From: Alienimonas chondri
GTDB taxonomy: Bacteria; Planctomycetota; Planctomycetia; Planctomycetales; Planctomycetaceae
Direction of reading: 5' to 3'
Length of the DNA: 64,000 nucleotides
NCBI RefSeq assembly: GCF_013036045.1
Contig: NZ_WTPX01000001.1
Span: 21,165-85,164 of the forward strand
Positions 29,759-38,509 of this stretch are shown in pieces. The notes under the pieces were generated by a model. It did not search any database, was not told where the DNA came from, and saw only the letters and a list, made by a program, of their open reading frames with translations. Each line of letters starts with the position of its first letter. The stretch's first letter is position 1. The translations under genes were made by a program, and so were the position numbers.

Positions 29759-31276
29759 ATGCGGAATACTCTCGCCATCCGTCCCCTGACGGAGATGTCC
29801 CGGCCCGGCTACCGCGCCGCGCGGTTCCCGACCCCGGACGTGCCCGACCACGCCCCCGCCGACGTCCTGCCGGCCGGCGCCCTCGCCGCGGCTCCGCCCG
29901 AGTTGCCGGAGCTGACGGAGCCGGACGTGATTCGTCATTTCACGAATCTGTCGACGCTTAACATGAGCGTCGACACCCACTTCTATCCGCTCGGCAGTTG
30001 TACGATGAAGTACAACCCCAAGCGGCACGAACGCCTCGCGGGGCTGCCGGGCATTGGCGACCCGCACCCTTATCGGGATGAGGCGGACCTGCAGGGGATG
30101 CTGCAGATCCTGCATGAATTGCAGGGGATGCTGGCGGAGATCAGCGGCCTCCCCGCGGTCAGCTTGCAGCCGGCGGCCGGCGCTCAGGGCGAGCTGACGG
30201 CGCTGCTGACGGCCGCGGCCTACTTCCGCGACCGCGGCGAGGGGGAGCAGCGTCGCAAAGTGATCTTCCCCAGCTCCGCGCACGGTACGAACCCGGCCAG
30301 CGCGGCGCTCGCGGGGTTCGACACGGTCCAGCTCAAGCCGACGAAGACCGGCCTGACGGACCTGGACGAGCTGGCGTCGAAGGTCGGCGAGGACACCGCC
30401 GTCTTCATGATCACCAACCCGAACACGCTGGGCCTGTTCGAGAAGGACATCGAGGCGATCACTGCCCTGCTGCACGATCATGGCGCGCTGGTCTACATCG
30501 ACGGGGCGAATATGAACGCGATCCTCGGTCTGACCCGGCCGGGCGATTTCGGCGGCGACATGATGCACTACAACGTGCATAAGACATTTACCGGCCCCCA
30601 TGGCGGCGGCGGCCCCGGCGCCGGGCCGATCGCGGTCCGGGATTTCCTCGGTCCGTACCTGCCCGGTCCGGTCGTGAAGAAGGTCGGCGGCACGCCGGAG
30701 CGGCCGGAATTCGCCCTGCACACGCCCTCCAAAAGCATCGGCCGCGTCCGCAGCCACTTCGGGAACGTCGGCATCCTGCTGCGGGGCTATTTCTATCTGC
30801 GGACGTTAGCTGCGGCGGGCATGCGCGACGTCTCGGAGCGGGCCGTTCTCAATGCCAATTACCTGCGGAGCAAGCTGAAGGACGTGCTGGAGATCCCGCA
30901 TCCGGCGCCCTGCATGCATGAATTCGTCGCGAGCGCCTCGCGGAGCAAGAAGAACCGACAGATCTCCGCGATGGACGTCGCGAAGCGGTTGCTCGACTAC
31001 GGCGTGCACGCCCCCACGGTCTACTTCCCGCTCGACGTGCCGGAGGCGTTGATGATCGAGCCGACCGAAACGGAGTCCAAGGCGACGCTCGATCAGTTCG
31101 CCGACATCGTCCGGGACATCCTGACCAAGGAGGACGCCGAGACGGTGAAGACCGCTCCCCACACGACGCCGGTCCGGCGGCCGGACGAGGTGAAGGCCGC
31201 CCGCCAGCCGGTCCTGTGCGGCGTCGCGAAGGGGTGCGGAACGGTGCCGGTGGACGAGGTCACGGTCTCCGCGTGA
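29759..31276 (+). CDS. gcvPB: Glycine dehydrogenase (decarboxylating) subunit 2
   Basis: 505 aa, the PLP-binding beta subunit. Lys275 in HYNVHKTFTGPHGGGGPG would form the Schiff base. Other family landmarks are NMSVDTHFYPLGSCTMKYNPK, SLQPAAGAQGELTALL and SSAHGTNPASAA. The first catalytic residues sit after a Pro-rich N-terminus. A tail of about 45 residues with two cysteines (LCGVAKGCGTVPVDEV) extends past the usual end. Its TGA overlaps the GTG of the lipoate ligase, so translation of the two is coupled. Confidence 0.96.
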   Translation: MRNTLAIRPLTEMSRPGYRAARFPTPDVPDHAPADVLPAGALAAAPPELPELTEPDVIRHFTNLSTLNMSVDTHFYPLGSCTMKYNPKRHERLAGLPGIGDPHPYRDEADLQGMLQILHELQGMLAEISGLPAVSLQPAAGAQGELTALLTAAAYFRDRGEGEQRRKVIFPSSAHGTNPASAALAGFDTVQLKPTKTGLTDLDELASKVGEDTAVFMITNPNTLGLFEKDIEAITALLHDHGALVYIDGANMNAILGLTRPGDFGGDMMHYNVHKTFTGPHGGGGPGAGPIAVRDFLGPYLPGPVVKKVGGTPERPEFALHTPSKSIGRVRSHFGNVGILLRGYFYLRTLAAAGMRDVSERAVLNANYLRSKLKDVLEIPHPAPCMHEFVASASRSKKNRQISAMDVAKRLLDYGVHAPTVYFPLDVPEALMIEPTETESKATLDQFADIVRDILTKEDAETVKTAPHTTPVRRPDEVKAARQPVLCGVAKGCGTVPVDEVTVSA

Positions 31277-31983
31277 TTTCGGTTCCCATCGAAACGACTC
31301 CGCGGAGCGGGGCGGCGAACATGGCCGCGGACGCCGCGATGCTGGACGCCGCCGCAAACGGCGTCGCCGCGGGGCGTTGGTATCGGTGGACGGAGGCGAC
31401 CGTCTCGCTCGGCCACTTTCAGGAGGAAACCGATCTCGACTGCGTCGTTCCCCCAGACCTGCCGCTAGTCCGGCGACTCTCAGGGGGCGGGGCGATCGTG
31501 CACCATCACGAGTGGACGTATGCGCTCGCGGTGCCCCGCGGTCATGCCCTCGCCGCGCGGCCGGAACAGTTTTACGAAGCGGTTCACGGAGAATTAATCG
31601 CGGCGCTCGGCACATCCGGAGTCGCGGCCCGATTGCGGGGCGAGCGGCCGACGGAAGGACCGGATCCGGCGCTTTGCTTCCGCCGTAGCGACCCACGGGA
31701 CGTGGTGATTACGGACGCCGACGGCGTGGAGCGGAAGATCGTCGGGAGCGCCCAGCGCCGGCGCAAGGGGGCGGTCCTGCAGCACGGCTCGCTGCTGATC
31801 ACAGCCTCGCCGTACGCTCCGCATGTGCCGGGGCTTCGTGAGACGCAAGGGATAACGGACGCCCGGGCGGCAGCGATCGTGCGGGACGCCGCCGTCCGCT
31901 TCGGCCGGTTACTCACGGCCGGCTCCGCGAGCGGACCGTTCGGGGGTCCGAGCCTTATTGACGACCTCCCGAAGCCGCTCTAG
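31273..31983 (+). CDS. Lipoate-protein ligase A / lipoyl transferase family
   Basis: 236 aa from a GTG that overlaps the gcvPB stop (GTGA). The biotin/lipoate ligase fold shows VRRLSGGGAIVHHHEWTYALAVP (the family's 'R-R-x-[ST]-G-G-x-x-V-x-H'), and the binding lysine in ERKIVGSAQRRRKGAVLQHGSLLI. It attaches lipoate or octanoate to the lysine of carrier domains; GcvH is the obvious neighbour substrate. It lacks the small C-terminal domain of long LplA, so it may be LplA-like or an LipM-type octanoyltransferase. A second ATG at 31321 is possible. Confidence 0.9.
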   Translation: MISVPIETTPRSGAANMAADAAMLDAAANGVAAGRWYRWTEATVSLGHFQEETDLDCVVPPDLPLVRRLSGGGAIVHHHEWTYALAVPRGHALAARPEQFYEAVHGELIAALGTSGVAARLRGERPTEGPDPALCFRRSDPRDVVITDADGVERKIVGSAQRRRKGAVLQHGSLLITASPYAPHVPGLRETQGITDARAAAIVRDAAVRFGRLLTAGSASGPFGGPSLIDDLPKPL

Positions 31984-32047
31984 ATTTCATGGGCCCCGGA
32001 AGCGCCCGACGAGCGGTATTCCGCTTCTCAACTAAGATTGAACGAAC

Positions 32048-32722
32048 ATGCTGTCCGCCCAACTGGTCGTCCGTGGGGGCAAGCATGAGGGGAAACGCAT
32101 CGTCCTGGAACGCGGTCGATTCCTCATCGGCCGGGAACAGGACTGCAATCTGCGTCCCAGCAGCGATCTCGTCAGTCGGCATCACTGTGTCTTCCACGTC
32201 GACGACTTTACGGTCCGGCTGCGAGATCTCGGCAGTACGAACGGGACGTTGGTCAACGGCGAACGGCTCAGCGGGGAACGAACCCTGGTCGCGGGCGACC
32301 GCGTGACGGTGGGGAAACTGACCTTCGAGGTCGCGCTCAAAGAGGTCGCAGACGAGCAGGCCGCGGCCGAGCAGGGGCCGTCCGAAGAGATGTCCCTGCC
32401 GACCGACGGCGCGGATACGTCCTATGAACTACCGGTGAATCCCGGTCAGTCCGATTCTCAGGCCGAGGGAGCGACGATGCCGGTCCCCGGGCCGAACCCG
32501 AACGATACGGCGATGTTCCCGGCGAACCCGGGCTATCCGCCGCCGGGATACGGCTATCCGCCGCAGTATCCGGGATATCCGCCGCAGTATCCGGGGTATC
32601 CGCCTCAGTACCCGCAATATCCGCCCCAGGGCGGCCCGACGCCGGCGCCGCAGCAGGAGGGAGGCGACTCCAAGTCCTCGGCGCCCCCCGTGAAGCTTCC
32701 GCCCCCGCCGAAACGCGATTGA
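32048..32722 (+). CDS. FHA-domain protein with proline/tyrosine-rich tail
   Basis: 224 aa. Residues 1-95 form a forkhead-associated domain: FLIGREQDCNL, SRHHCVFHV and RDLGSTNGTLVNGERL contain the conserved Gly-Arg, Ser-x-x-His and Asn-Gly that bind phosphothreonine. After a Glu-rich spacer the tail is a tandem YPPQYPG repeat, which gives a flexible PG-rich arm. It probably reads a Ser/Thr kinase signal in the cytoplasm. No kinase is in the window, and it is the only gene in this short plus-strand run. Confidence 0.9.
   Translation: MLSAQLVVRGGKHEGKRIVLERGRFLIGREQDCNLRPSSDLVSRHHCVFHVDDFTVRLRDLGSTNGTLVNGERLSGERTLVAGDRVTVGKLTFEVALKEVADEQAAAEQGPSEEMSLPTDGADTSYELPVNPGQSDSQAEGATMPVPGPNPNDTAMFPANPGYPPPGYGYPPQYPGYPPQYPGYPPQYPQYPPQGGPTPAPQQEGGDSKSSAPPVKLPPPPKRD
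32555..32629 (+). repeat. 21-bp tandem repeat coding for YPPQYPG
   Basis: Three 21-bp units and a partial fourth run in tandem (starts near 32555, 32576, 32597 and 32618). The first two differ at one base; the third is more diverged. The array lies inside the FHA gene and keeps the reading frame. Confidence 0.9.
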
Positions 32723-32818
32723 GTCGGCTGCCGTCGGCGGCAGGCGTTTGTGGGCGTCCGACGGGGATCGCATACTCGCGGCGTTCCGTTCGCCTTTCGT
32801 TTGCCCCCGAACCGCCCG

Positions 32819-33049
32819 ATGGCCGACCCCGCCAACCCCGTCAAACCCGCCGGCGCTAATCCGGAGGACGTGAAGCGTCGTTACCGGGAGTTCCTCGATC
32901 TGCTTCCGCTGACGCTGTCGCTCGCCGGCCTGCCGACCAGCGAATCGGGTCGCTATTACACGGAGGAGCAGATCGAAAGCCGCGCGTTCACGATCAAATC
33001 CGCCTGGCGTCTCGCCCGGCAGACCACGCGGGAGTGTCTGCAGAAGTAG
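32819..33049 (+). CDS. Small conserved-looking protein, 76 aa
   Basis: 76 aa from ATG (MADPANPVKP). It is helical, with EDVKRRYREFLDLLPLTLSLAGLPTSESG, then YYTEEQIESRAFTIKSAWRLARQTTREC. No signal peptide. The pattern of an evenly spaced amphipathic helix and a Pro-Leu-Thr-Leu turn looks like a real small family, and from memory similar proteins occur in other planctomycetes, but I cannot confirm this here. It lies between the FHA gene and the ECF sigma factor. Function unknown. Confidence 0.7.
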   Translation: MADPANPVKPAGANPEDVKRRYREFLDLLPLTLSLAGLPTSESGRYYTEEQIESRAFTIKSAWRLARQTTRECLQK

Positions 33050-33167
33050 TTTTTCGCCGGACCGAGGAACGAGCGAAGATTTTTCGCACGTCGTCGAAAC
33101 CCGTTCGTGGCCGGGCGGGTATATCCCCGTGACCGGACCTCCGTTCGGCCTCCCGCACACAACCCGC

Positions 33168-33761
33168 ATGAGCGACGACTCGGACGCCGCCCTCGCCCGT
33201 CGCGCCATCGACGGAGACGACGCCGCTGCCGCCGCCCTCGTGCGACGGTATCAGCGGTCGGTTTTCGGGGTCTGCCTACGGATGCTGGGGCGTCGGGAGG
33301 ACGCCGAAGATGTCGCCCAGGAAGCTTTTCTGCGGCTGTTCAAGCACCTCCATCGCTGGGATGCGTCCCGCCCGCTTCGCCCCTGGCTCATGACGATCAC
33401 CGTGAACCGCTGTCGTACGGCTCTCAGCCGCCGGGCGAGAAAGCAGCCGCTGCTGCCGGGCGATCTGGATCCGACAGACACGTCCGTGCCGCTGACGGAC
33501 GCGGCGCTCGCGGAGGAGCTGCAACGGGCCGTCGACGGTTTGCGTGACGATCATCGGGCCGCGTTCGTGTTGTTTCATTACGAGGAAATGAGCTTGCAGG
33601 AGGTCGGCGAAGCGCTTGAACGCCCGGACGGGACGATTAAGACCTGGCTGCATCGTGCCCGCAAACAGCTCTCCGAAACGCTCTCCCGGCGCGGTATCCA
33701 GCCGGACCAACGTCGCTCTGATTCCCCCCGTTCCCTGACCCGGGAGCCTATCCGTGCCTAA
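33168..33761 (+). CDS. ECF-family RNA polymerase sigma factor
   Basis: 197 aa from ATG (MSDDSDAALARRAIDGDD). Region 2 has LVRRYQRSVFGVCLRMLGRREDAEDVAQEAFLRLFK with its -10-recognition helix, and region 4 has LRDDHRAAFVLFHYEEMSLQEVGEALERPDGTIKTWLHRARKQL. It directs RNA polymerase to an extracytoplasmic-stress regulon. The adjacent downstream gene overlaps its stop by 8 bp and codes a single-pass membrane protein, the usual arrangement for a cognate regulator. Confidence 0.95.
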   Translation: MSDDSDAALARRAIDGDDAAAAALVRRYQRSVFGVCLRMLGRREDAEDVAQEAFLRLFKHLHRWDASRPLRPWLMTITVNRCRTALSRRARKQPLLPGDLDPTDTSVPLTDAALAEELQRAVDGLRDDHRAAFVLFHYEEMSLQEVGEALERPDGTIKTWLHRARKQLSETLSRRGIQPDQRRSDSPRSLTREPIRA

Positions 33762-34356
33762 TTCCCCCCCGGAGATCGAACCGCTTCCCGAGTCGCTCCG
33801 TCTGACGCTGCCGGCGTGGCGGGCGGACCTGGACGTGCCGGATCTTGCGCCGGGCGTCGTCCGTCGTCTGAGGTCGACCCCGACCGTCGAACCGCCGCCG
33901 CGGAATTGGGCGCACGTCGGCTGGGCGACGCTTGCGGCAGGGCTGTTGATCGCCTCGTCGTTTGTGCCGAACGCTTTCCGCCAAGGCGTCGATCAAGATG
34001 CGGAATCCGCGATCGTGGAAGCGCAGCCGATATCGGCGCCCTCAGGCACGAACTTGCAGCCGCTGGACGGTTCCGAAACAACGGTCGTTCGGGTGGAGAC
34101 GCCGCCCGAAGATACGGACGAGAACATTCGCGAGCCGCGCGCCTTCCCGGCAGATCGGCTCACATTGCGAGAAAACTTGCTCCCCAAGGATCTCTTCTCC
34201 GCGGATCGGTTAGCGGGGGCGTGGGCCGCCCTGCCGGACCCGAACAGGACGTGGCGGGACGAAGTTCGGGACGGCGTGCAGCCTTTCCGCGACGGCGCCC
34301 AGACCGTCGCGACGTTGTTCGCCGAAGCGCTCCCGCCGGCCCGCCGGCCGTACTGA
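33754..34356 (+). CDS. Membrane protein partner of the ECF sigma factor
   Basis: 200 aa from a GTG inside the sigma gene's end. A soluble N-terminus (about 50 aa) precedes one transmembrane helix (about 54-72, WATLAAGLLIASSFVPN) and a periplasmic Glu/Pro-rich domain. The location fits an anti-sigma factor, but I see no zinc-binding 'H-x3-C-x2-C' motif of the ZAS family in the cytoplasmic part. It may be an unusual anti-sigma or a membrane sensor in the same pathway. About 234 bp follow with no clear gene. Confidence 0.75.
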   Translation: MPNSPPEIEPLPESLRLTLPAWRADLDVPDLAPGVVRRLRSTPTVEPPPRNWAHVGWATLAAGLLIASSFVPNAFRQGVDQDAESAIVEAQPISAPSGTNLQPLDGSETTVVRVETPPEDTDENIREPRAFPADRLTLRENLLPKDLFSADRLAGAWAALPDPNRTWRDEVRDGVQPFRDGAQTVATLFAEALPPARRPY

Positions 34357-34590
34357 TCGAGCGGCGGCGGGGCGGGGCAGCGCCCGTCAGGGCGACGCCG
34401 TCGTCATATTCGAAGCGATCCGCAGGCAGAACCGGATCGGCCGGCGCGACCGGACCGGCGCCCCTTCGCGAGCCGGAACTTCTTGCCCGAACGGTCAGGT
34501 TCACGGTGGTTGGGGGCCGATGAAGTTTGTGCGGCGGGAGGCCGCCGCGACCGGACGGACTCGGTTTTCTTCCCCCCAGTGAACAGCCCG

Positions 34591-34941
34591 ATGTCCGCCA
34601 CCTTGAACGCTCCCGCCTCTTCCAAGAAGCGAACCGCACACGTCAATCGATTGGCGGTCGTCGATCGGCGGGCCCGCGCCCGCCGCCAAGCGCTCGCCGA
34701 AGACACCCCGCCGCCGGTCGAACGCCGCACGGTCGAACGTCGGAAGCAGATCGATCCGACGACCTGCGAACGCGACTACAGCGATGACGAAGTCGACTTC
34801 ATGCGGGCGATGGACGAATACAAACGCCTCGCCGGCCGACAGTTCCCGACCTGGAGCGAAGTGCTGGAGGTCGTTCGCGCGATCGGCTACGAGCGTGTGA
34901 ACGCCTCGGTGGAGATCTCGACCATCCTCGAAGATGACTGA
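34591..34941 (+). CDS. Small hypothetical protein, 116 aa
   Basis: Starts at an ATG ([14 protein letters not shown]). The N-terminal 55 residues are strongly basic ([26 protein letters not shown]); the C-terminal half is mixed ([41 protein letters not shown]). The latter part resembles short planctomycete proteins in which a helix-turn-helix follows an arginine patch. It might bind nucleic acid, but this is inference. A hairpin terminator lies 68 bp after its stop. Confidence 0.65.
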   Translation: MSATLNAPASSKKRTAHVNRLAVVDRRARARRQALAEDTPPPVERRTVERRKQIDPTTCERDYSDDEVDFMRAMDEYKRLAGRQFPTWSEVLEVVRAIGYERVNASVEISTILEDD

Positions 34942-35009
34942 ACGGAAGGCTGCTTGAGGCTCCCGGGGGGGATTGCAGGTTCGATGCGAGACCCCGCAGG
35001 TTCAAAACG

Positions 35010-35047
35010 AAGCACGGCGGCGGGACGAGAGTCTCGCCGCCGTGCTT
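35010..35047 (+). terminator. Hairpin terminator upstream of thiL
   Basis: A 17-bp stem (AAGCACGGCGGCGGGAC with GTCTCGCCGCCGTGCTT; one G-U pair) closes a GAGA loop. A T-rich but mixed stretch follows. It ends about 16 bp before the thiL ATG, so it would separate the two genes' transcripts, and thiL must then start from within or just after it. Confidence 0.75.
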
Positions 35048-35063
35048 GCGTTACGGTGCGGAG

Positions 35064-35954
35064 ATGTCCGCCGAGTTCGACCTGATCCGCTCGCTCCAAC
35101 GCGCCGCTCGACCGGACTCGCGGACGCCGTTGGGAATCGGCGACGACGCGGCGGTCCTGAACCTCGCCGGACGTCCCGTCGTCTGCTGCGATCTGATCGC
35201 CGAGGGGACGCACTTCCCGGCGGAGACCCCGCCGGACCTCGTCGGTCGGAAGGCATTGGCCGTGAACCTGTCGGACTGTGCCGCGATGGCGGCAACGCCG
35301 ACGGCGGCGTTCGTCGGACTGCTCGTGGATCGTCGCCGCGGCTTCGCCTATGCCGAAGCGATCATGGGAGGGCTGACCGAGCTGGCCGAGCAGTTCGACG
35401 TGACGCTCGCCGGGGGCGATACGGCCACGCACGACGGGCCGACCAGCGTGTGCGTGACGGTCGTCGGAACGTGCGAACGGGAAGTGCGACGCACCGGGGC
35501 CAGGCCGGGCGACGCCCTCCTGGTCACCGGTTCGCTCGGCGGCAGTTTGCCGTCCGGTCGCCATCTGACGTTCCCACCGAGGGTCGCCGAAGCCCAGGCG
35601 TTGGTCGCGGCGGCGAACCTGCACGCCATGATCGATCTCTCGGACGGTCTCCTCGCTGACTGCGGACGGCTCTGCGAAGCGTCGGGCGTGTCCGCAGAGC
35701 TGACAGCGGAGGCGATCCCCGTCGCCGAGGGCGCCGCGGGGCTACGGGCGGCTCTGACGGACGGCGAAGATTTCGAATTGCTGTTCGCCGTCGCGGAGAC
35801 CGATGCGGTGCGTCTCCTGGCCGATCCCCCTGTCGACTGCGGGTTAACCCGAGTCGGTCGCATCGGCGCAGGCGCCGGCGTGACGGTCCGTGACGCTACG
35901 GGAGAACCGCTGTCGTTCCGCACGGCCGGCTACGAGCATCAATTCGCCTCGTAA
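35064..35954 (+). CDS. thiL: Thiamine-monophosphate kinase
   Basis: 296 aa. The family pattern is complete: LGIGDDAAVL, DLIAEGTHFP, KALAVNLSDCAAMAATPTAAF, LAGGDTATHDGP, LLVTGSLGGSL, MIDLSDGLLADCGRL and LTDGEDFELLFAV. It phosphorylates thiamine monophosphate to thiamine diphosphate with ATP. A TTG at 35046 is in frame but the ATG is better. No TPP riboswitch pattern is seen in the leader; a terminator ends 16 bp upstream. No other thi genes are near. Confidence 0.96.
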   Translation: MSAEFDLIRSLQRAARPDSRTPLGIGDDAAVLNLAGRPVVCCDLIAEGTHFPAETPPDLVGRKALAVNLSDCAAMAATPTAAFVGLLVDRRRGFAYAEAIMGGLTELAEQFDVTLAGGDTATHDGPTSVCVTVVGTCEREVRRTGARPGDALLVTGSLGGSLPSGRHLTFPPRVAEAQALVAAANLHAMIDLSDGLLADCGRLCEASGVSAELTAEAIPVAEGAAGLRAALTDGEDFELLFAVAETDAVRLLADPPVDCGLTRVGRIGAGAGVTVRDATGEPLSFRTAGYEHQFAS

Positions 35955-35984
35955 TCGCCCGGCGACGATTGCAGACGACCGGTG

Positions 35985-36779
35985 CTAAGCAGCCCGTTTC
36001 GGATCGAACCCGCGGGCCAGTTCGTCGTCCCATTCTTCCAGCAGCGGCCAATCGACGGCGCAGGTGCCGAAGTCCGAGAGGTGCAGATAACCGCGCAGCC
36101 GGTCGATCGCTCCCTGCAAGACCTTCGGATCGTTGCGGAAGATGGGGCCGTGGCTCGGCAGCAGCCAGGCGGCGTCGCAGTCGCGGATGCGTTCCAAGCT
36201 CTGGATGAACGCGGGCAGTTCGCTGCCGTGGTGGGCGTCGATGTTGCCGACTCCGCCGTCCCGGTAGATGTTGTCGCCGCTGAACAGCAGGTCGTTCATG
36301 CGAAACGACAGCTGCCCGTCGGTGTGGCCGGGGGTGCTCCAGACGGTCAACGTCTGAGAACCGACCGTCAGTTCGTCGCCCTCGTCGATCGTGCGGTCGA
36401 ACGTGACCGCCGGCATCGGTTCGTCGATCCCCTGAGCCGGGATCAGCGCATAGCTGGTAATCCGATCGTCCGCTTCCAGCACCGCCTTGGTCCGGGGGTG
36501 GCCGATCACTTCCGCATTGGGCAACAATGCCTTCGCCGCGGCGAGCCCCTGCACGTGGTCGGCGTCGGCATGCGTGGCGACCAGCGCCCGGCAGTTCGCC
36601 AGCGGCAAGTCGACCGACCGGACGATGTCGATGACCTCCGCGACGGTGTCTTCATACCCGACGTCGATCATCAGCCAGTCGGCCCCGTCGTGCACGACAT
36701 AAACGGCGCAGCCCAGTCGACGGCCGGCTTGATTGTTGAGTTCAAGGACGTGCGGAAAGACGTCGCGGCGAGGCTGCAT
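35985..36779 (-). CDS. MBL-fold metallo-hydrolase
   Basis: 264 aa, no signal peptide. Class B metal-binding motifs are ATHADADHVQG near residue 88, STPGHTDGQLSF, and LLFSGDNIYRDGGVGN, with a further histidine in LLPSHGPIF. The fold hydrolyses esters, thioesters or phosphodiesters with two metal ions; a glyoxalase II-like, lactonase or other substrate cannot be chosen by sequence alone. It is convergent with thiL (30-bp gap) and divergent from the zinc-ribbon gene, with 230 bp of intergenic sequence between. Confidence 0.88.
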   Translation of the reverse strand: MQPRRDVFPHVLELNNQAGRRLGCAVYVVHDGADWLMIDVGYEDTVAEVIDIVRSVDLPLANCRALVATHADADHVQGLAAAKALLPNAEVIGHPRTKAVLEADDRITSYALIPAQGIDEPMPAVTFDRTIDEGDELTVGSQTLTVWSTPGHTDGQLSFRMNDLLFSGDNIYRDGGVGNIDAHHGSELPAFIQSLERIRDCDAAWLLPSHGPIFRNDPKVLQGAIDRLRGYLHLSDFGTCAVDWPLLEEWDDELARGFDPKRAA

Positions 36780-37009
36780 GGGGGGCGAACGAGACGAACT
36801 GCGGCGGAGCGGCGAATGCCGGCGGGTATCCTAGATCGCAGGAGCGTGGGGCCGACCGCTCCCGGGGCAAGCCGCGTCGTCCGGCCACGGATTGACACCC
36901 GATCCCAGTCTGACCCGGATGATCCTCCCGGGGAACGTCCCGCGAGCCGCTGATCGCTCCCCGACCGTTTGCGTCCGGGGCCTCGGGGGGGCACCCTGCC
37001 CGGTCCATT

Positions 37010-38470
37010 TTGGACTTCGCTTCCGCCGTTCCGCTCACACGCCCGCGGTCGATCGCCCGCCCCGCCCCGATCGAGTTCGCCTGTCCGCATTGCCGGGCCA
37101 TTCTGCGCGCGCCGCATGACGCCGCCGGCGCCCTCGGCGACTGCCCCCACTGCGAAAAGGAAGCCCGCATCCCCGGTGGCGCGGCGCCGGAGGCCGCGGA
37201 TCCGCTGGCGTTCATTCCCGTCGGCGCCCCCCTCGATCACGAGGCGGTGCAGGCCGCCATCGAGCAGTCGGCGCCGGAGCGCACGCCCGATGTCTCCGAC
37301 TCGGCAAAGTCCGGCTCCGCGAAGGAGGAGGGCGAACCGGCCAAGACGCCGATCGCGACCGCGGAGCGCTCGCCCGACGCCGCGGCGCCTGACGGCGGAG
37401 TGGTGTTCGCACCGGCCGACGGGGACGACGCGGCGCCTGTCACGTTCGAATCCGCTGACGACTCGGACGGCCTGCCGGGCGACGACGCGGCGCCGGACAA
37501 ATATGACGACGAGTACGCCCCCGCGGCCGCCAGGGGGCCGGCGCCGAGACGTGGGACGCGCCGCCGGAAGCGGGGGAATCCGGTCTTGGCGAGCGTGGTG
37601 TTGCTCCTGCTGCTCGGCGGAATCGGGGCGGCCGGGTGGGTGATGTACGACCGGCTCGCCGGGCCCCCGCCGGTCGGGTTGGCGGCGACGGAACTCTCCG
37701 CGGACGCCGTTCCGCCCGCTTCCTTCCGCCCCCCCGCCGGCGTCGATCAGGAGGCGCTGCGGAAGGTCGAAGCCGGCGTGCCGTTCAACAGCCCGGTCCT
37801 CGAAGTGCTGCTGACCGGGACGCGATCCCGGTCCGGCGGCGGCGGTGGCCGACAACCGGAACCTGACGCGGGCGGCATGACGGACCGCGGCGGTATGTCC
37901 GACGCCGCTCCCATGGACGGAGAACCGGACGACGACCCCGCGGACGAAGAGGCCAGCGACGGCGAGATGGCCGCGGACAGGGACGACGCGGCTGAGCCGA
38001 ACGCCGATCCGCCGGCGGGGGCGCCGTCGATCGAAGAGGGATCGATCCGAGTGGAGATCCGCCCCGGATCCGCCGGCCGATTGGTTCGGGTCTCCCCCCG
38101 CGAGCGCCCGGAGGTCGCGGCATGGATCGAAGCGAACACTGGGCTGTACGGCGAAAAACAGCTCGCGTTCGTGAAGGCCCGCGGGGAGTTCTTCGCCGCC
38201 GTCCCGGCGGGGAAGCAGACCGCGGAGTACCGCAATTCCGTCGCCTTGAACGTGGCGACGGAGGCGTTGGGCTGGAGCGTCGAGGCGGTCGCCGACGGCC
38301 GCGTCGTCCCCTGCTGTCGGGAGACCGAGTCGGGCGACCTGCTGTTCTGCATCCCCCGGACCGCCGCCGGCTTCACGATCCGCGGCCGCGACATCCCGGG
38401 GCAGGGCCGCGTGTTTCCGTACGAATTCATCGCGACGCTCGATCCGCCGCCCGGCGGCGCGGGGGAGTAG
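37010..38470 (+). CDS. Membrane protein with N-terminal zinc ribbon
   Basis: 486 aa from a TTG, so the start is uncertain. A zinc ribbon lies at residues 25-48 (CPHC at 25-28 and CPHC at 45-48). An acidic, Ala/Asp-rich linker runs to a transmembrane helix (about 190-214, VLASVVLLLLLGGIGAAGWVMYD). A periplasmic domain follows with an acidic stretch and a beta-rich end (IRGRDIPGQGRVFPYEF). Planctomycetes carry several proteins with this layout. Function unknown; it lies 39 bp upstream of the heme protein gene. Confidence 0.75.
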   Translation: MDFASAVPLTRPRSIARPAPIEFACPHCRAILRAPHDAAGALGDCPHCEKEARIPGGAAPEAADPLAFIPVGAPLDHEAVQAAIEQSAPERTPDVSDSAKSGSAKEEGEPAKTPIATAERSPDAAAPDGGVVFAPADGDDAAPVTFESADDSDGLPGDDAAPDKYDDEYAPAAARGPAPRRGTRRRKRGNPVLASVVLLLLLGGIGAAGWVMYDRLAGPPPVGLAATELSADAVPPASFRPPAGVDQEALRKVEAGVPFNSPVLEVLLTGTRSRSGGGGGRQPEPDAGGMTDRGGMSDAAPMDGEPDDDPADEEASDGEMAADRDDAAEPNADPPAGAPSIEEGSIRVEIRPGSAGRLVRVSPRERPEVAAWIEANTGLYGEKQLAFVKARGEFFAAVPAGKQTAEYRNSVALNVATEALGWSVEAVADGRVVPCCRETESGDLLFCIPRTAAGFTIRGRDIPGQGRVFPYEFIATLDPPPGGAGE

Positions 38471-38509
38471 ACTACGGTCGCCCTGCTTGCCTGCGTCGAA
38501 GGCTCACCG

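Noticed and set aside
28274..30757. 827-codon minus-strand frame across the gcvPA/gcvPB genes
   Set aside because: It spans two real genes and their gap and has no recognisable protein features.
34942..35063. TPP riboswitch upstream of thiL
   Set aside because: The leader lacks the conserved CUGAGA and ACCUGAUC-type elements in the right order; the only ACCTGATC match is inside the thiL coding sequence.
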